Shown one piece after another: positions 8,449-16,625 of a stretch of 30,661 nucleotides of DNA; position 1 is the first letter of the stretch; every line of letters starts with the position of its first letter. The position numbers were made by a program, and so were the translations under genes. The notes under the pieces were generated by a model. That model had not been told where the DNA came from. It saw only the letters and a list, made by a program, of their open reading frames with translations, and searched no databases. The stretch is from an uncultured Collinsella sp. (GTDB lineage: Bacteria; Actinomycetota; Coriobacteriia; Coriobacteriales; Coriobacteriaceae): NCBI GenBank assembly GCA_959599615.1, contig CAUGKA010000003.1, forward strand, positions 1 through 30,661, in the 5' to 3' direction.

Positions 8449-9744
8449 CTACCGGTGGTCGGCGATGTAGCCCAAAGCGACGGCGGCATAAGCCGCGGCG
8501 CCAAGGGGAAGCTCGGCATCGCTAAAACGTGCCTTGGGATGATGCTGAGCAAAATGCTCGTCCGTATCAGTCACGGCAGCGCCCACGGTAAAGTACGCAC
8601 TCGGGATCTCGCTCGAGATCAACGCGAAGTCCTCGCTCGCCATGGCGTGGAACAGCGGCAGGAAGGCGGACTTGGGCAGCACCGCGCCCACGTAGCCAAG
8701 CGACGCCTGCGTCATATCGTCATCGAGTACGAGCGGGGGAACATCCGAGAGCGTCTCAATAGTCGCCGGCGTACGATAGGTCGTGGCAACGCCTTTGACG
8801 ACCTCCGCGATGCGGGCCTTGAGGTGCTCCATGAGCTCGACATCGAAGCCACGCAGCGTTCCCTCGAGCACACAAGTGTCGGGAATGACATTTGCGGCCT
8901 GACCGCCGGTGAACTTGCCAACGGTAAGCGCGACCTCCTTGGCCGCCGGCACCTCGCGAGCGATAAGCTCCTGAAGCGCCAAATGCACATGCACGCCGGC
9001 CGTGATGGGGTCGATGCAGATCTCGGGGCTCGAGCCATGGCCGCCCTTGCCCTGAAGCGCGATGCGAAAACCGTACACGCCCGAGAGCGCCGGGCTGCCG
9101 TAGAGCACCAGGCCAAGCGGCGACTGGCTATTGACATGCATGGCAAAGGCGACCTGGGGACGCGGGTTCTGCAGCAGACCGTCGGCGATGGCGGCGCGGG
9201 CACCCTCAAAGGTTTCCTCGCCCGGCTGGAACAGCAACTTAACCGTGGCGTTGGCGTCGACAAGCGCGGACTCGCGGGCCTTGAGCAGGCGCGCCGCACC
9301 AAGCAGCGCCGTCGCGTGCATATCGTGTCCGCATGCGTGCATGCAGCCGTTCGTAGAGGCGAAAGGCTCACCTGACTCTTCGGCAACGGGCAGGGCATCC
9401 ATGTCGCCACGGAGCATGATGACCGTACCGGCCTGTTCGTCCGTGCAGACGCCATTGCCCTGGGCCGCGGCGGCACCGGCGCCGACAAGGCCCACAACAC
9501 AGGACCCATCGACGAGCGTGGCAAATGGGATTTCCATCTCGGTCAGGCGCGCTTGAATATACGCAGAGGTCTGTGGGAGGCTATTACCCAGCTCGGGCAT
9601 CTGGTGTAAATCGTGTCGCCACGCAGCGAGCTCGTCTGCAAAAGCCTGAGCTTCTGCAACGAGACCGTCACCGATAGCGGCCTGCGCCGCTGCGGTGGCC
9701 TTGGGCGCTGATTGCGGTTGAAGATCGGACTGAGCTGGTGCCAT
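8449..9744 (-). CDS. M20 family amidohydrolase (N-acyl-amino-acid hydrolase type)
   Basis: A 431-residue metal-dependent amidohydrolase of the M20D group, which includes hippurate hydrolases, N-acetyl-amino-acid deacetylases and p-aminobenzoyl-glutamate hydrolases. Seen: WRHDLHQMPELG, the RGDMDALP strand, the metal ligands in CMHACGHDMH (Cys138, His140), FQPGEE with the catalytic Glu near 176, the dimerisation-domain GKGGHGSSP, and MASEDFALI near the C-terminus. No signal peptide: the Ala- and Gln-rich first 25 residues are hydrophilic, so it is cytosolic. Start is supported by GGAGGG five bases before the ATG. It is first in a likely two-gene unit with the MFS permease. The precise acyl-amino acid is not predictable from the sequence. 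Confidence 0.92.
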   Translation of the reverse strand: MAPAQSDLQPQSAPKATAAAQAAIGDGLVAEAQAFADELAAWRHDLHQMPELGNSLPQTSAYIQARLTEMEIPFATLVDGSCVVGLVGAGAAAAQGNGVCTDEQAGTVIMLRGDMDALPVAEESGEPFASTNGCMHACGHDMHATALLGAARLLKARESALVDANATVKLLFQPGEETFEGARAAIADGLLQNPRPQVAFAMHVNSQSPLGLVLYGSPALSGVYGFRIALQGKGGHGSSPEICIDPITAGVHVHLALQELIAREVPAAKEVALTVGKFTGGQAANVIPDTCVLEGTLRGFDVELMEHLKARIAEVVKGVATTYRTPATIETLSDVPPLVLDDDMTQASLGYVGAVLPKSAFLPLFHAMASEDFALISSEIPSAYFTVGAAVTDTDEHFAQHHPKARFSDAELPLGAAAYAAVALGYIADHR

Positions 9745-9822
9745 AAATGCCCTCCAGTATTATTTGTGCAGCAAACACTTTGATGGTCTAAAGTGCAAGG
9801 TATAACTGTAAGGGCGTTACAT

Positions 9823-9850
9823 AAAAAACGCCGCCCCAGGAGGGCGGCGC
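9823..9850 (-). terminator. Intrinsic terminator of the DMT transporter gene
   Basis: On the minus strand CGCCGCCC, a short loop and GGGGCGGCG are followed by TTTTTTAT. It lies directly after the permease stop at 9861 and ahead of the amidohydrolase gene, so it separates two transcripts. Confidence 0.9.
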
Positions 9851-9860
9851 AACAAGTTGT

Positions 9861-10844
9861 TTACAATTGCGGGCGCGGCTTTTTGCGCAAAAAATCAAAG
9901 TGAGTCTCGCTCAAGATAATCGACAGGAAGATAAGCACGAAGCCGGCGAGCAGGCGCGAGGTGAGCGCCTCCCCCATCAGCAGCACCGAAAACAACACGC
10001 CCGAAGGCGACTCCATCGAAAGAAGCAGTGAGCCCGTCGAGGCGGGGACATGCGCCAAACCGACGTTTTGGACGAGCAGCGCCACGCATGTGCAGCCCAC
10101 CGAGAGGAAAACAGCCACACCGATAAACTCCGGCGTCCATGCAGAGAGGGGCGCCTGAGTCTCGAATAGCAGCGACGTGATTAAACTCAAAACGCCATTG
10201 CCCACAAACATCCAAAACGTGATGACGTTGATGTCCATCTTGCGACCGTACTTGGCAGTCACCGCCATCTGGATGGCGAAGAAGATCGCGCCGCCCAAGG
10301 TAATAACATCGCCGGCATTGAACTCGACGCTATCGAGCGCTACCAGGCCAATACCCGCCAGGCACAACAACGCTGCACCCAGGTTATACCGGGTAAGCTT
10401 TTCACCGCTCAGGACATAGCTTGCAAACGGCACAAGGATGCAATACGTGCCGGTCAAAAAAGCGCTCTTGCCCGCCGTGGTCTGTGCCAGGCCGATCGTC
10501 TGCAAACCGTAGGCACCCCACATGAGCGCACCCATGCCAAGCCCGACGATCAGGTTGCGGGCATTGAAATGAGCGATGATGCGCTTATGGAAAATTGCAA
10601 ACATAACCAGTGATGCCGGGAGAAAGCGAACATAGACCAGCTCGAACACCGGAATGGTGTCGAGTGCGTCCTTCATAGTGGTAAAGGAGTAGCCCCAGAT
10701 AATCGCCACCGAAAGCAGTAGAACTTTCCAGAACAACGGCGAGCGTGCGCCGGCACCCCGGGGAATACCACCCGCGCCCAAATCCTCACGGGCTACAGGG
10801 CTATCGGGCATGTTTTCGATTTCGTTGGCAGCGTATTGGGCCAT
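9861..10844 (-). CDS. EamA/DMT-family permease
   Basis: A drug/metabolite transporter superfamily protein with ten predicted helices in two EamA repeats (about residues 35-165 and 180-315). Seen: the first-repeat IIWGYSFTTMKDAL and RFLPASLVMF, and the second-repeat end SMESPSGVLFSVLLMGEALTSRLLAGFVLIF, where the conserved Glu-Pro is Glu-Ser. The start is set at the ATG at 10844, with GAGGA six bases upstream, giving 327 residues; an earlier ATG (10859) adds five. A 30-residue hydrophilic N-terminus precedes helix 1. Members export amino acids, purines or other metabolites; the substrate here is unknown. It is a single-gene unit with its own terminator. Confidence 0.9.
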   Translation of the reverse strand: MAQYAANEIENMPDSPVAREDLGAGGIPRGAGARSPLFWKVLLLSVAIIWGYSFTTMKDALDTIPVFELVYVRFLPASLVMFAIFHKRIIAHFNARNLIVGLGMGALMWGAYGLQTIGLAQTTAGKSAFLTGTYCILVPFASYVLSGEKLTRYNLGAALLCLAGIGLVALDSVEFNAGDVITLGGAIFFAIQMAVTAKYGRKMDINVITFWMFVGNGVLSLITSLLFETQAPLSAWTPEFIGVAVFLSVGCTCVALLVQNVGLAHVPASTGSLLLSMESPSGVLFSVLLMGEALTSRLLAGFVLIFLSIILSETHFDFLRKKPRPQL

Positions 10845-10884
10845 GGAACATCCTCGCACTCAATCTGGGCGTGGTGTCCGCACG

Positions 10885-10913
10885 CGTATGGCTGCGTGCC
10901 GCCTCATGGTCAA
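10885..10913 (-). promoter_or_regulatory. Possible promoter of the DMT transporter gene
   Basis: TTGACC (five of six to consensus) and CATACG (three of six) are separated by 17 bases, 40 bases before the ATG. The -35 begins in the tail of the preceding terminator. The weak -10 makes this tentative. Confidence 0.3.
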
Positions 10914-10950
10914 ATAAAAACGGGACGCGCCGGACCCCCGGCACGCCCCG
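10912..10950 (-). terminator. Intrinsic terminator after the YhgE/Pip operon
   Basis: On the minus strand CGGGGCGTGCCGG and CCGGCGCGTCCCG form a 13-bp stem with one mismatch, followed by TTTTTATTT. The nearest upstream minus-strand gene ends at 11178, so this would give that transcript a 3' untranslated region of about 250 bases containing repeat family B. Confidence 0.85.
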
Positions 10951-11030
10951 CTACTGTAGCAACAACCAAGCAACCCACGCAATTCACTACGCTAAAGCGT
11001 CGGTACAGAAAACCTCGATGTTCCGGCAAC

Positions 11031-11178
11031 GTCAGCGAAAACGCCCCTAAGCGAGCAAGGTGACGTGAAATGAAAGGGCGCTGACCTTCTGGTCGCGCCC
11101 TTGAAATTGAACGTCAGATTGCCGCTTAGGGACGTTTGCAGCGTCGAGCCGTTACGCGGTTTGGTAAAACCGCGTAAC
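11031..11178 (-). repeat. Structured intergenic element, family B copy 1
   Basis: Two conserved blocks (11031-11070 and 11106-11147) match blocks at 16435-16474 and 16509-16550 with one mismatch each. They are inverted repeats of each other: AACGCCCCTAAGCG pairs with CGCTTAGGGACGTT, then GCAAGGTGACGT with ACGTCAGATTGC. The 35-base centre (11071-11105) forms its own hairpin, AAGGGCGC-GACC against GGTC-GCGCCCTT. A further perfect 12-bp hairpin (11151-11178, GTTACGCGGTTT) touches the stop codon of the preceding gene. It is transcribed with that gene if the terminator at 10912 is used. Confidence 0.85.
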
Positions 11179-13367
11179 TAAATAAGCTTTGTTGACTCCA
11201 GCTTTTCGATAATCCAGTCGTTGGCTTTGATGACCGGGCGGCGGAAGACGACGCCCAGTGCCAGCGACGGAATCAGATAGCTCGCCAAGATACCCAGCTC
11301 AACCCAGTACTCCATATGGTAGGCGCCAGCCATGGCGGCGTGCATGGCGTTGATGCCGTGGGTAAACGGCAGGAACGGGTAGATCGCCCGGAACACGGGG
11401 CCGGTCATCTCGATGGGGAACGTACCGCCTGAACCGCCGACCTGCATGACCAACAGCACGACAGCGAGCGCCTTGCCGATATCGCCAAACGACACGGTGA
11501 GCGTGTAGACGATATTGGAGAACACGAGACTCGCGACCCAGCCCGCCAGCACAAACTGCAGCGGGTTGTCGCACTGAATGCCAAAGAACAGAATGTCGCC
11601 CGCGCACACGAGCGTTGCCTGCAGCAGGGCCAAACCGCCAAAGAACAGGTAACGGCCCAGATAGATCTCGTGCAGGCGTACGGGGATGAGCTCGTTGATA
11701 AGCTCATCGTCAACCGAGACCTTCATCATGGCCGCCAGAACAATCGAGCCCACCCACAGCGACAAAATCGTGTAGAACGGCGCCATGGCCGAACCGTAGT
11801 TGCGGATCGGATAGACCGGCTTGCGATCGAGCGCAACGGGGCCAGAAAGCGACACGGCGAGGCCCTCGGGGTCGTTGCCAATCATTGTCTTAATCATGGC
11901 CAGGTCACCCGACATCAGAGCGCTATCAAGCTCGTCCTTAAAAGCGCTGATCTTGTCCGACGCCTTGCCCAACTGATCAGAAGCCTTGTTGACCAGCGTC
12001 GCAGCCTTGGAGAGGCCCTTTGCGAGCGAGCCAGAGGCGTCGGTCAGACCGCTCACGGCGCTATCCAAGTCACCCGAGATACCGTTCAGGGAATCCAGAA
12101 CGCCCGAAATGGTCTTCTTGAGCTCCTTGGCCTTAACCGAGAACGTGGAATCGTAGTCGGACTTGGCTCCCGAGATACCCGCCTTGGCATCGGCGATGGC
12201 CTGGTCGACCTCGGCACGCGAGTTGTTGACCTCCGCCATGCCGTCCGAAAGGGACTTTGCGGTCGCCGTCAGGTCCTTCGCATTGTTGCGGTACTCCACG
12301 GCAATTCTGCCCAGCGACGTCGCAGCGGACTCGAGACCGTCTTTGAGCTTGTCATCACTCACCTGGTCGGCAAGGTTGCGGAGCTGATCGGCCATCGCAT
12401 CGATATCGTCAGCACGCGTATTGAGCGCCGCTGCGGCTTCGTTGAGCTGAGACACCGTAAGGTGAACATGCTGATTCGCGGCATCGAATGCCTTCGCAAG
12501 CTCGGCGGACACGTTGTCGAACGAGCCCGCGCTTCCGTCAATCGCCGCGTCAACGGCATCGTTGGCGGCCTTGAGCGCTTCCTTGGAATCATTGATGCCG
12601 CTCTTGGCGTGCTCCATCAGCTGCTTCGTCGACTCATCAACGGTGCCCGTCTGCTTGAGCATGCCGCCCGCCGATGTCAGTGAATCGGACGTGGAGCTCA
12701 AAATGCCCGCGAGCGACGTCGCACTCGCCTGAACGTCCTGCAGGTCCTCGACCGAATCGCCCAGCGTCGAGGACAGATTGGCGATAAAGTTGCTCACCTG
12801 GTCGGTACTCATATAGTCGAGCAGGCTGGACACGGTCTTAAGGCCGATGGTCGTGATGGTCTTGGTAAAGGTCTCGTTGACCTGACTCTGGACGGCGCTC
12901 GAGCCCTTTTCAGTCACGATCTGTGCGATGGCGTTAGCCTTCTGGTTCTCGTAGAACTCGATATCGGCGTGCTTCACCTCGGTCGAGAAAAGCGTCATCA
13001 TGTCGGCGCTAAACGTTTTAGGGATAACGACGGCAGCGTAGTACGCGCCCGACTTGACGCCATCGATGGCCTTATCGCGATCGTTGACCACAACCCAGTC
13101 GAAGTTCTCGTTGCCGCGCAGGGTGGCGGTTACGTTTTCGCCCACGTTGACCTCGACGGGAATCAGATCGCTCTCGTAACCCTCATCAGTGTTGACCACG
13201 GCGATCTTAAGGTTGCCGGTGTTGCCGTACGGATCCCAGCTTCCGGCGATGTTAAACCATGCATAGAGACATGGCACGATAATGAGGCCCATCACGACAA
13301 CCAAGCCGATTACGGAGCGAGACACGTTTTGGACATCGCGCTTAAACAGGTGCAGGATGTTTTTCAT
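11178..13367 (-). CDS. YhgE/Pip family membrane protein, second of tandem pair
   Basis: A 729-residue protein with the YhgE/Pip layout: one N-terminal helix (about 18-40, ending VPCLYAWFNI), the diagnostic WDPYGNTGNLKIAVVNTDEGY, a long outside region of about 460 residues with Ala/Ser-rich coiled-coil heptads, then five or six helices similar to ABC-2 permeases (about 530-715). PIEMTGPVFRAIYPFLPFTHGIN in the last third is typical. Family members include phage-infection protein Pip and the type VII secretion protein EsaA/YueB; their exact role is uncertain and export of lipids or proteins has been proposed. Its ATG follows the upstream gene's stop with no gap, and GGAGGTGAG lies inside the end of that gene, so translation is coupled. 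Confidence 0.93.
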   Translation of the reverse strand: MKNILHLFKRDVQNVSRSVIGLVVVMGLIIVPCLYAWFNIAGSWDPYGNTGNLKIAVVNTDEGYESDLIPVEVNVGENVTATLRGNENFDWVVVNDRDKAIDGVKSGAYYAAVVIPKTFSADMMTLFSTEVKHADIEFYENQKANAIAQIVTEKGSSAVQSQVNETFTKTITTIGLKTVSSLLDYMSTDQVSNFIANLSSTLGDSVEDLQDVQASATSLAGILSSTSDSLTSAGGMLKQTGTVDESTKQLMEHAKSGINDSKEALKAANDAVDAAIDGSAGSFDNVSAELAKAFDAANQHVHLTVSQLNEAAAALNTRADDIDAMADQLRNLADQVSDDKLKDGLESAATSLGRIAVEYRNNAKDLTATAKSLSDGMAEVNNSRAEVDQAIADAKAGISGAKSDYDSTFSVKAKELKKTISGVLDSLNGISGDLDSAVSGLTDASGSLAKGLSKAATLVNKASDQLGKASDKISAFKDELDSALMSGDLAMIKTMIGNDPEGLAVSLSGPVALDRKPVYPIRNYGSAMAPFYTILSLWVGSIVLAAMMKVSVDDELINELIPVRLHEIYLGRYLFFGGLALLQATLVCAGDILFFGIQCDNPLQFVLAGWVASLVFSNIVYTLTVSFGDIGKALAVVLLVMQVGGSGGTFPIEMTGPVFRAIYPFLPFTHGINAMHAAMAGAYHMEYWVELGILASYLIPSLALGVVFRRPVIKANDWIIEKLESTKLI

Positions 13368-16193
13368 TTATGCCTCACCTCCTTTAGAGTGCTTGCCAAG
13401 CGAGGTGGTGTCCCCGTCGTTTCCGTTTACGTTGTCAGCGCCGTCGGCATCTTGAGCCTTACGATGCGCACCGATATGCGACAGACGGCTCGTAGGCTGT
13501 TCGCCTCCCTTGGCGCCACGCTCGCTGGCGTTGAGACCAAACATGCGACGGGCGGCAGGGATGGCAGCCGTGTGTTCGCGCATCTCGCGGCGAAGGTCCT
13601 CGTCCGAAAGCGCCGAGATACGCATCTGGGTATTGAGGCTCGCACGGATGTATTCGATGTTGATGAGCCAGCCGCAGATGGCGATAACCGAAATGATCCA
13701 GATAACGAGCAGGATGATCTTGCCGTTATTGTCGATATCGAGCACCGTCGAAAGCACAAAGAGCAGAACCTGCACGCCTACCACGGCGGCAAAACCGCCC
13801 TTGATGTAGTACGGGTAGCGATGCTCAAACGCCACGGCATGATCGAGCAGCTCGCGACGGTACGAATCCGAATCGAGCATGACGCGCATGGCCGTGCGCA
13901 GCGAATAGCGCTGGCGCGGCAGGTCGTTGGACTCGCAGATCATGAGGCCCGTCGTGGAAAGCTGCTTGTCAAAGAGCAGGTTGAGGTTGAGCAGCAGCGG
14001 ACGCAGCTGCAAGCCAATAAAGAGTGCGATGGCAAGGAACACGCCCAGGATGCACAGGTTGAACAGGTAGTTGAACGAATACATGCCACCGACGGTCTCG
14101 CGCAGCAGGTTGATGCCATAGGTGAAGGGCAGCAGCGGATGCAGCCATTGGAAGAAGCCGGGCATCATCTCGATGGGATACATGCCCGACGAGCCGGGGA
14201 TCTGCACAATGACGAGGATGACGCCAATGGCTTTACCGATATGCTTAAACGTGGTGGACAGCGCATAGATGATGTTGACGTAGGTGAACGAAATAGCGAT
14301 GCCGCCCAGTACAAAGAGCAGCGGATTGACGCACTGAACGCCAATGACCAGGTCGCCCACCGTAACGATAATGGCCTGGAACGCGCCCAGGATCACCAGC
14401 AGCAGCCAGCGGCCAAAGTAGCCCTGACGCGCCGTAAAGCTACCGATGCCCTCGCGGTCGACCTCGAGTTTATAGATAGCGATGAGCACATAGCCGCCTA
14501 CCCACAGCGCCAGATTGGTGTAGAAGGGCGCGATGCCCGAGCCAAAGCTCTTGACCGGATAGATTGACTTGGACGTCAGTTCAACCGGAGATGCCATGAA
14601 ATCTGCCACGTCATTGACGTCGACGTCCATGAGGTCGGCTAACTCGCCCATAGACTCAGAGGTCTGCAGCGCCGCAATGTCATTGGCGGCGGTCGCGAGC
14701 TTGTCCTGAACCTTGGCAAGGGAGGCGTCGGTTTGGGACAGCGTGGTCTTTGCCTGCTTGAGCGTGGCGTCGAGCTGCGCCAGCGTGCCGCGCGCGCTCG
14801 CTATCGTGGGGGTCATACCCGACACAATGCCGGTCAAATCGCCCGAAACGGCGGCAAAGGAGTCAAGCGCGCTCGAAGCCTTCGGAAGTGCGTTCTGACC
14901 CAGATCGGTCTGAGCCTGACCGAGGCTAGCCGTACCGGCCTGAATTGCCGCGTTGAGTGCGTTGCTCGCGTTCGAGATTGCCGTAGCGTCGTTTGCCATG
15001 GCGCTCGACTGTGCAGAAAGGCCATCCTTGATGCTCTGCAGCTTCTGGTTTTGCTCGCGAAGCGAATCGATGGTCGATACAATGCGCGCGTCAATTTCCT
15101 CGGAACCTGTCGACGTGTCATTAACGAGAATCTCCAAGTGCCCGATAACGGCCTTATTGTGATCGATCGTCGCCTGGAGAGACTCGAGCGAGTTGTCGAT
15201 GCGGGTGGTCGTAGATGTGACCGTACCCGTTAGCTTGCCAATCGCAGCGTTCGCGGAGGCTGACGTCTTGGTGAGTGCAAGGCTACCTTCCGAGAGTGCC
15301 TTGGAGAGCGAGGTGATAGAGTTGCCCGCCGTGGCGCGAGCCTCGCCCAGCAGGTCGTTGCCCTGGGAGATTGCCTGCGTCAGCGACGGTGCCTGACCTT
15401 GCAAGCCGGCAAGCGCCGCATCAGCCGAGGCGATAGCGCCACTCGTCTTATCGATGGCGGCATTCATATCGCCAATCGAATCGCGCACCTCACCCAAGGT
15501 GTCGGATGCCTCGGACACCGAACTTGTCAGCGAGTCCTGAGTCTGGGTTGCCTTGTCCTTTAAATCGATGCCGGCATCCTTGGCGATGCCCGCTACGGTC
15601 TCGCCCACCGTGGAGACAAACTCCGAGTTGATCTGCTCCTCGATGGTGTTGGCACCGGTATCGGTAACCTTGGGCGCAATGGCGCTCTTTTTCTCGTTGA
15701 CGTAATAGGTCAGCTTAGGCTGATGGTAATTGCCATCGAGCATCGAGACGAGATTGTCGGAGAAGTTCTTGGGGATTACAATCGCCGCGTAGTATTCCCC
15801 GCTCTCGACGCCCTCTTTGGCATCGGCAGCCGAGTCGACGAAGGTCCAGCCCAGCCGATCGTTTTCCTTGAGCTGGTCGACCACCTTATCGCCCGCATTG
15901 AGCTCGCCCACTAGGTCGTTCTGGGTGCCCTGATCGTTGTTGGCGATGGCAATCTTGATACCTTGGGTGTTTCCGTACGGATCCCAGTTTGCCACGATGT
16001 TGTACCAGGCATACAGCGAAGGGATAACGCACACGCCCAGGGTAACCACCAAGGCGACGGGGTTCACAAGCAGTCGCTTAATGTCGCGCTTGAATATCGC
16101 AAAGGAGACCTTTGCGTTGGATAGTTTGCTGCCGAGACTCACGCTTGGACCATCCATCCTGTCGTTGAATCGAATCGTACTATCGACAACCAT
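13368..16193 (-). CDS. YhgE/Pip family membrane protein with C-terminal extension
   Basis: First of the pair, about 941 residues. N-terminal helix at about 44-66, then WDPYGNTQGIKIAIANNDQGT, a coiled-coil-rich outside region to about 545, and the ABC-2-like membrane domain with PIEMMPGFFQWLHPLLPFTYGIN. Unlike its partner it continues for about 200 more residues with two extra helices (near YYIKGGFAAVVGVQVLLF and IILLVIWIISVIAICGWLI) and a charged cytoplasmic tail. Start is uncertain: ATG 16193 is used here, ATG 16157 has a weak AGG nearby, and TTG 16226 is too close to the promoter. Two divergent paralogues side by side suggest a heteromeric complex; this is inference. No TetR regulator or WXG100 protein is adjacent. 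Confidence 0.92.
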   Translation of the reverse strand: MVVDSTIRFNDRMDGPSVSLGSKLSNAKVSFAIFKRDIKRLLVNPVALVVTLGVCVIPSLYAWYNIVANWDPYGNTQGIKIAIANNDQGTQNDLVGELNAGDKVVDQLKENDRLGWTFVDSAADAKEGVESGEYYAAIVIPKNFSDNLVSMLDGNYHQPKLTYYVNEKKSAIAPKVTDTGANTIEEQINSEFVSTVGETVAGIAKDAGIDLKDKATQTQDSLTSSVSEASDTLGEVRDSIGDMNAAIDKTSGAIASADAALAGLQGQAPSLTQAISQGNDLLGEARATAGNSITSLSKALSEGSLALTKTSASANAAIGKLTGTVTSTTTRIDNSLESLQATIDHNKAVIGHLEILVNDTSTGSEEIDARIVSTIDSLREQNQKLQSIKDGLSAQSSAMANDATAISNASNALNAAIQAGTASLGQAQTDLGQNALPKASSALDSFAAVSGDLTGIVSGMTPTIASARGTLAQLDATLKQAKTTLSQTDASLAKVQDKLATAANDIAALQTSESMGELADLMDVDVNDVADFMASPVELTSKSIYPVKSFGSGIAPFYTNLALWVGGYVLIAIYKLEVDREGIGSFTARQGYFGRWLLLVILGAFQAIIVTVGDLVIGVQCVNPLLFVLGGIAISFTYVNIIYALSTTFKHIGKAIGVILVIVQIPGSSGMYPIEMMPGFFQWLHPLLPFTYGINLLRETVGGMYSFNYLFNLCILGVFLAIALFIGLQLRPLLLNLNLLFDKQLSTTGLMICESNDLPRQRYSLRTAMRVMLDSDSYRRELLDHAVAFEHRYPYYIKGGFAAVVGVQVLLFVLSTVLDIDNNGKIILLVIWIISVIAICGWLINIEYIRASLNTQMRISALSDEDLRREMREHTAAIPAARRMFGLNASERGAKGGEQPTSRLSHIGAHRKAQDADGADNVNGNDGDTTSLGKHSKGGEA

Positions 16194-16249
16194 TGTACGT
16201 AGGCGCTTTAGTGCCTCGCGGCACAATGGTGCTGAGTTTTGCGGGTAGC

Positions 16250-16286
16250 AATATACTACGAAGATAAGTTAGTGTACAGTTGTACA
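16250..16286 (-). promoter_or_regulatory. Promoter of the YhgE/Pip pair with TGTACA operator-like repeat
   Basis: On the minus strand TGTACA (four of six to TTGACA) at 16273-16278 and TATATT (five of six) at 16250-16255 are exactly 17 bases apart. A second TGTACA lies at 16281-16286, two bases further upstream, so the -35 is half of a TGTACA-N2-TGTACA site that reads almost the same on both strands. That arrangement would let a dimeric repressor cover the -35. The distance to the ATG at 16193 is about 50 bases after the expected start point. Confidence 0.6.
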
Positions 16287-16345
16287 GTATCTTTAATTTC
16301 AGCAGGTCACAAAACCACAGCCCGCACAAATTAGCAATCCGAATA

Positions 16346-16397
16346 GTCATTGGGAACGTTCTTAAACGACTAGTCAAACAAGAACGTCCCCGATGAC
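16346..16397. repeat. GGGACGTTCTT inverted repeat (family C)
   Basis: GTCATTGGGAACGTTCTT at 16346-16363 is mirrored by AAGAACGTCCCCGATGAC at 16380-16397 with two mismatches, around a loop containing ACTAGT. There is no U-run, so it is not a plain terminator. A similar core occurs as a direct repeat at 18815-18861. Confidence 0.65.
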
Positions 16398-16434
16398 TAC
16401 TTAGGGCCACGAAAGCGTCGCAGGTTGAGCATAA

Positions 16435-16620
16435 GTCAGCGAAAACGCCCCTGAGCGAGCAAGGTGACGTGAAAGAGGAGGGAAGCGTACTTTGGTACGC
16501 GACCGACGATTGAACGTCAGATTGCCGCTTAGGGGCGTTTGCAGCGTCGACCGGTCCGTCGTTCGTTAGAACGACGGAACCAATAGGTTCGTTAGAACGG
16601 CGGACCCAAAGGCGTAACTA
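16435..16620 (-). repeat. Structured intergenic element, family B copy 2
   Basis: Same two conserved blocks as copy 1 (16435-16474, 16509-16550). The centre (16475-16508) has no sequence similarity to copy 1 but again folds, GCGTAC against GTACGC. The part next to the htpG stop holds two overlapping hairpin options, GTCCGTCGTTC-GTTA-GAACGACGGA and a wider GGTCCGTCGTTC with GAACGGCGGACC. On the minus strand both copies begin TAGTTACGC right after a stop codon. Together with 16251-16434 this accounts for the long gap between htpG and the YhgE/Pip gene. Confidence 0.85.
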
Positions 16621-16625
16621 CTTAA

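Noticed and set aside
7053..8525. A 490-codon plus-strand frame opposite the MFS gene, and similar long frames at 889-2199, 2545-3975 and 12969-14567
   Set aside because: They are antisense to well-recognised genes, are rich in Arg/His/Gly/Ala as expected of shadow frames in GC-rich DNA, and have no ribosome sites.
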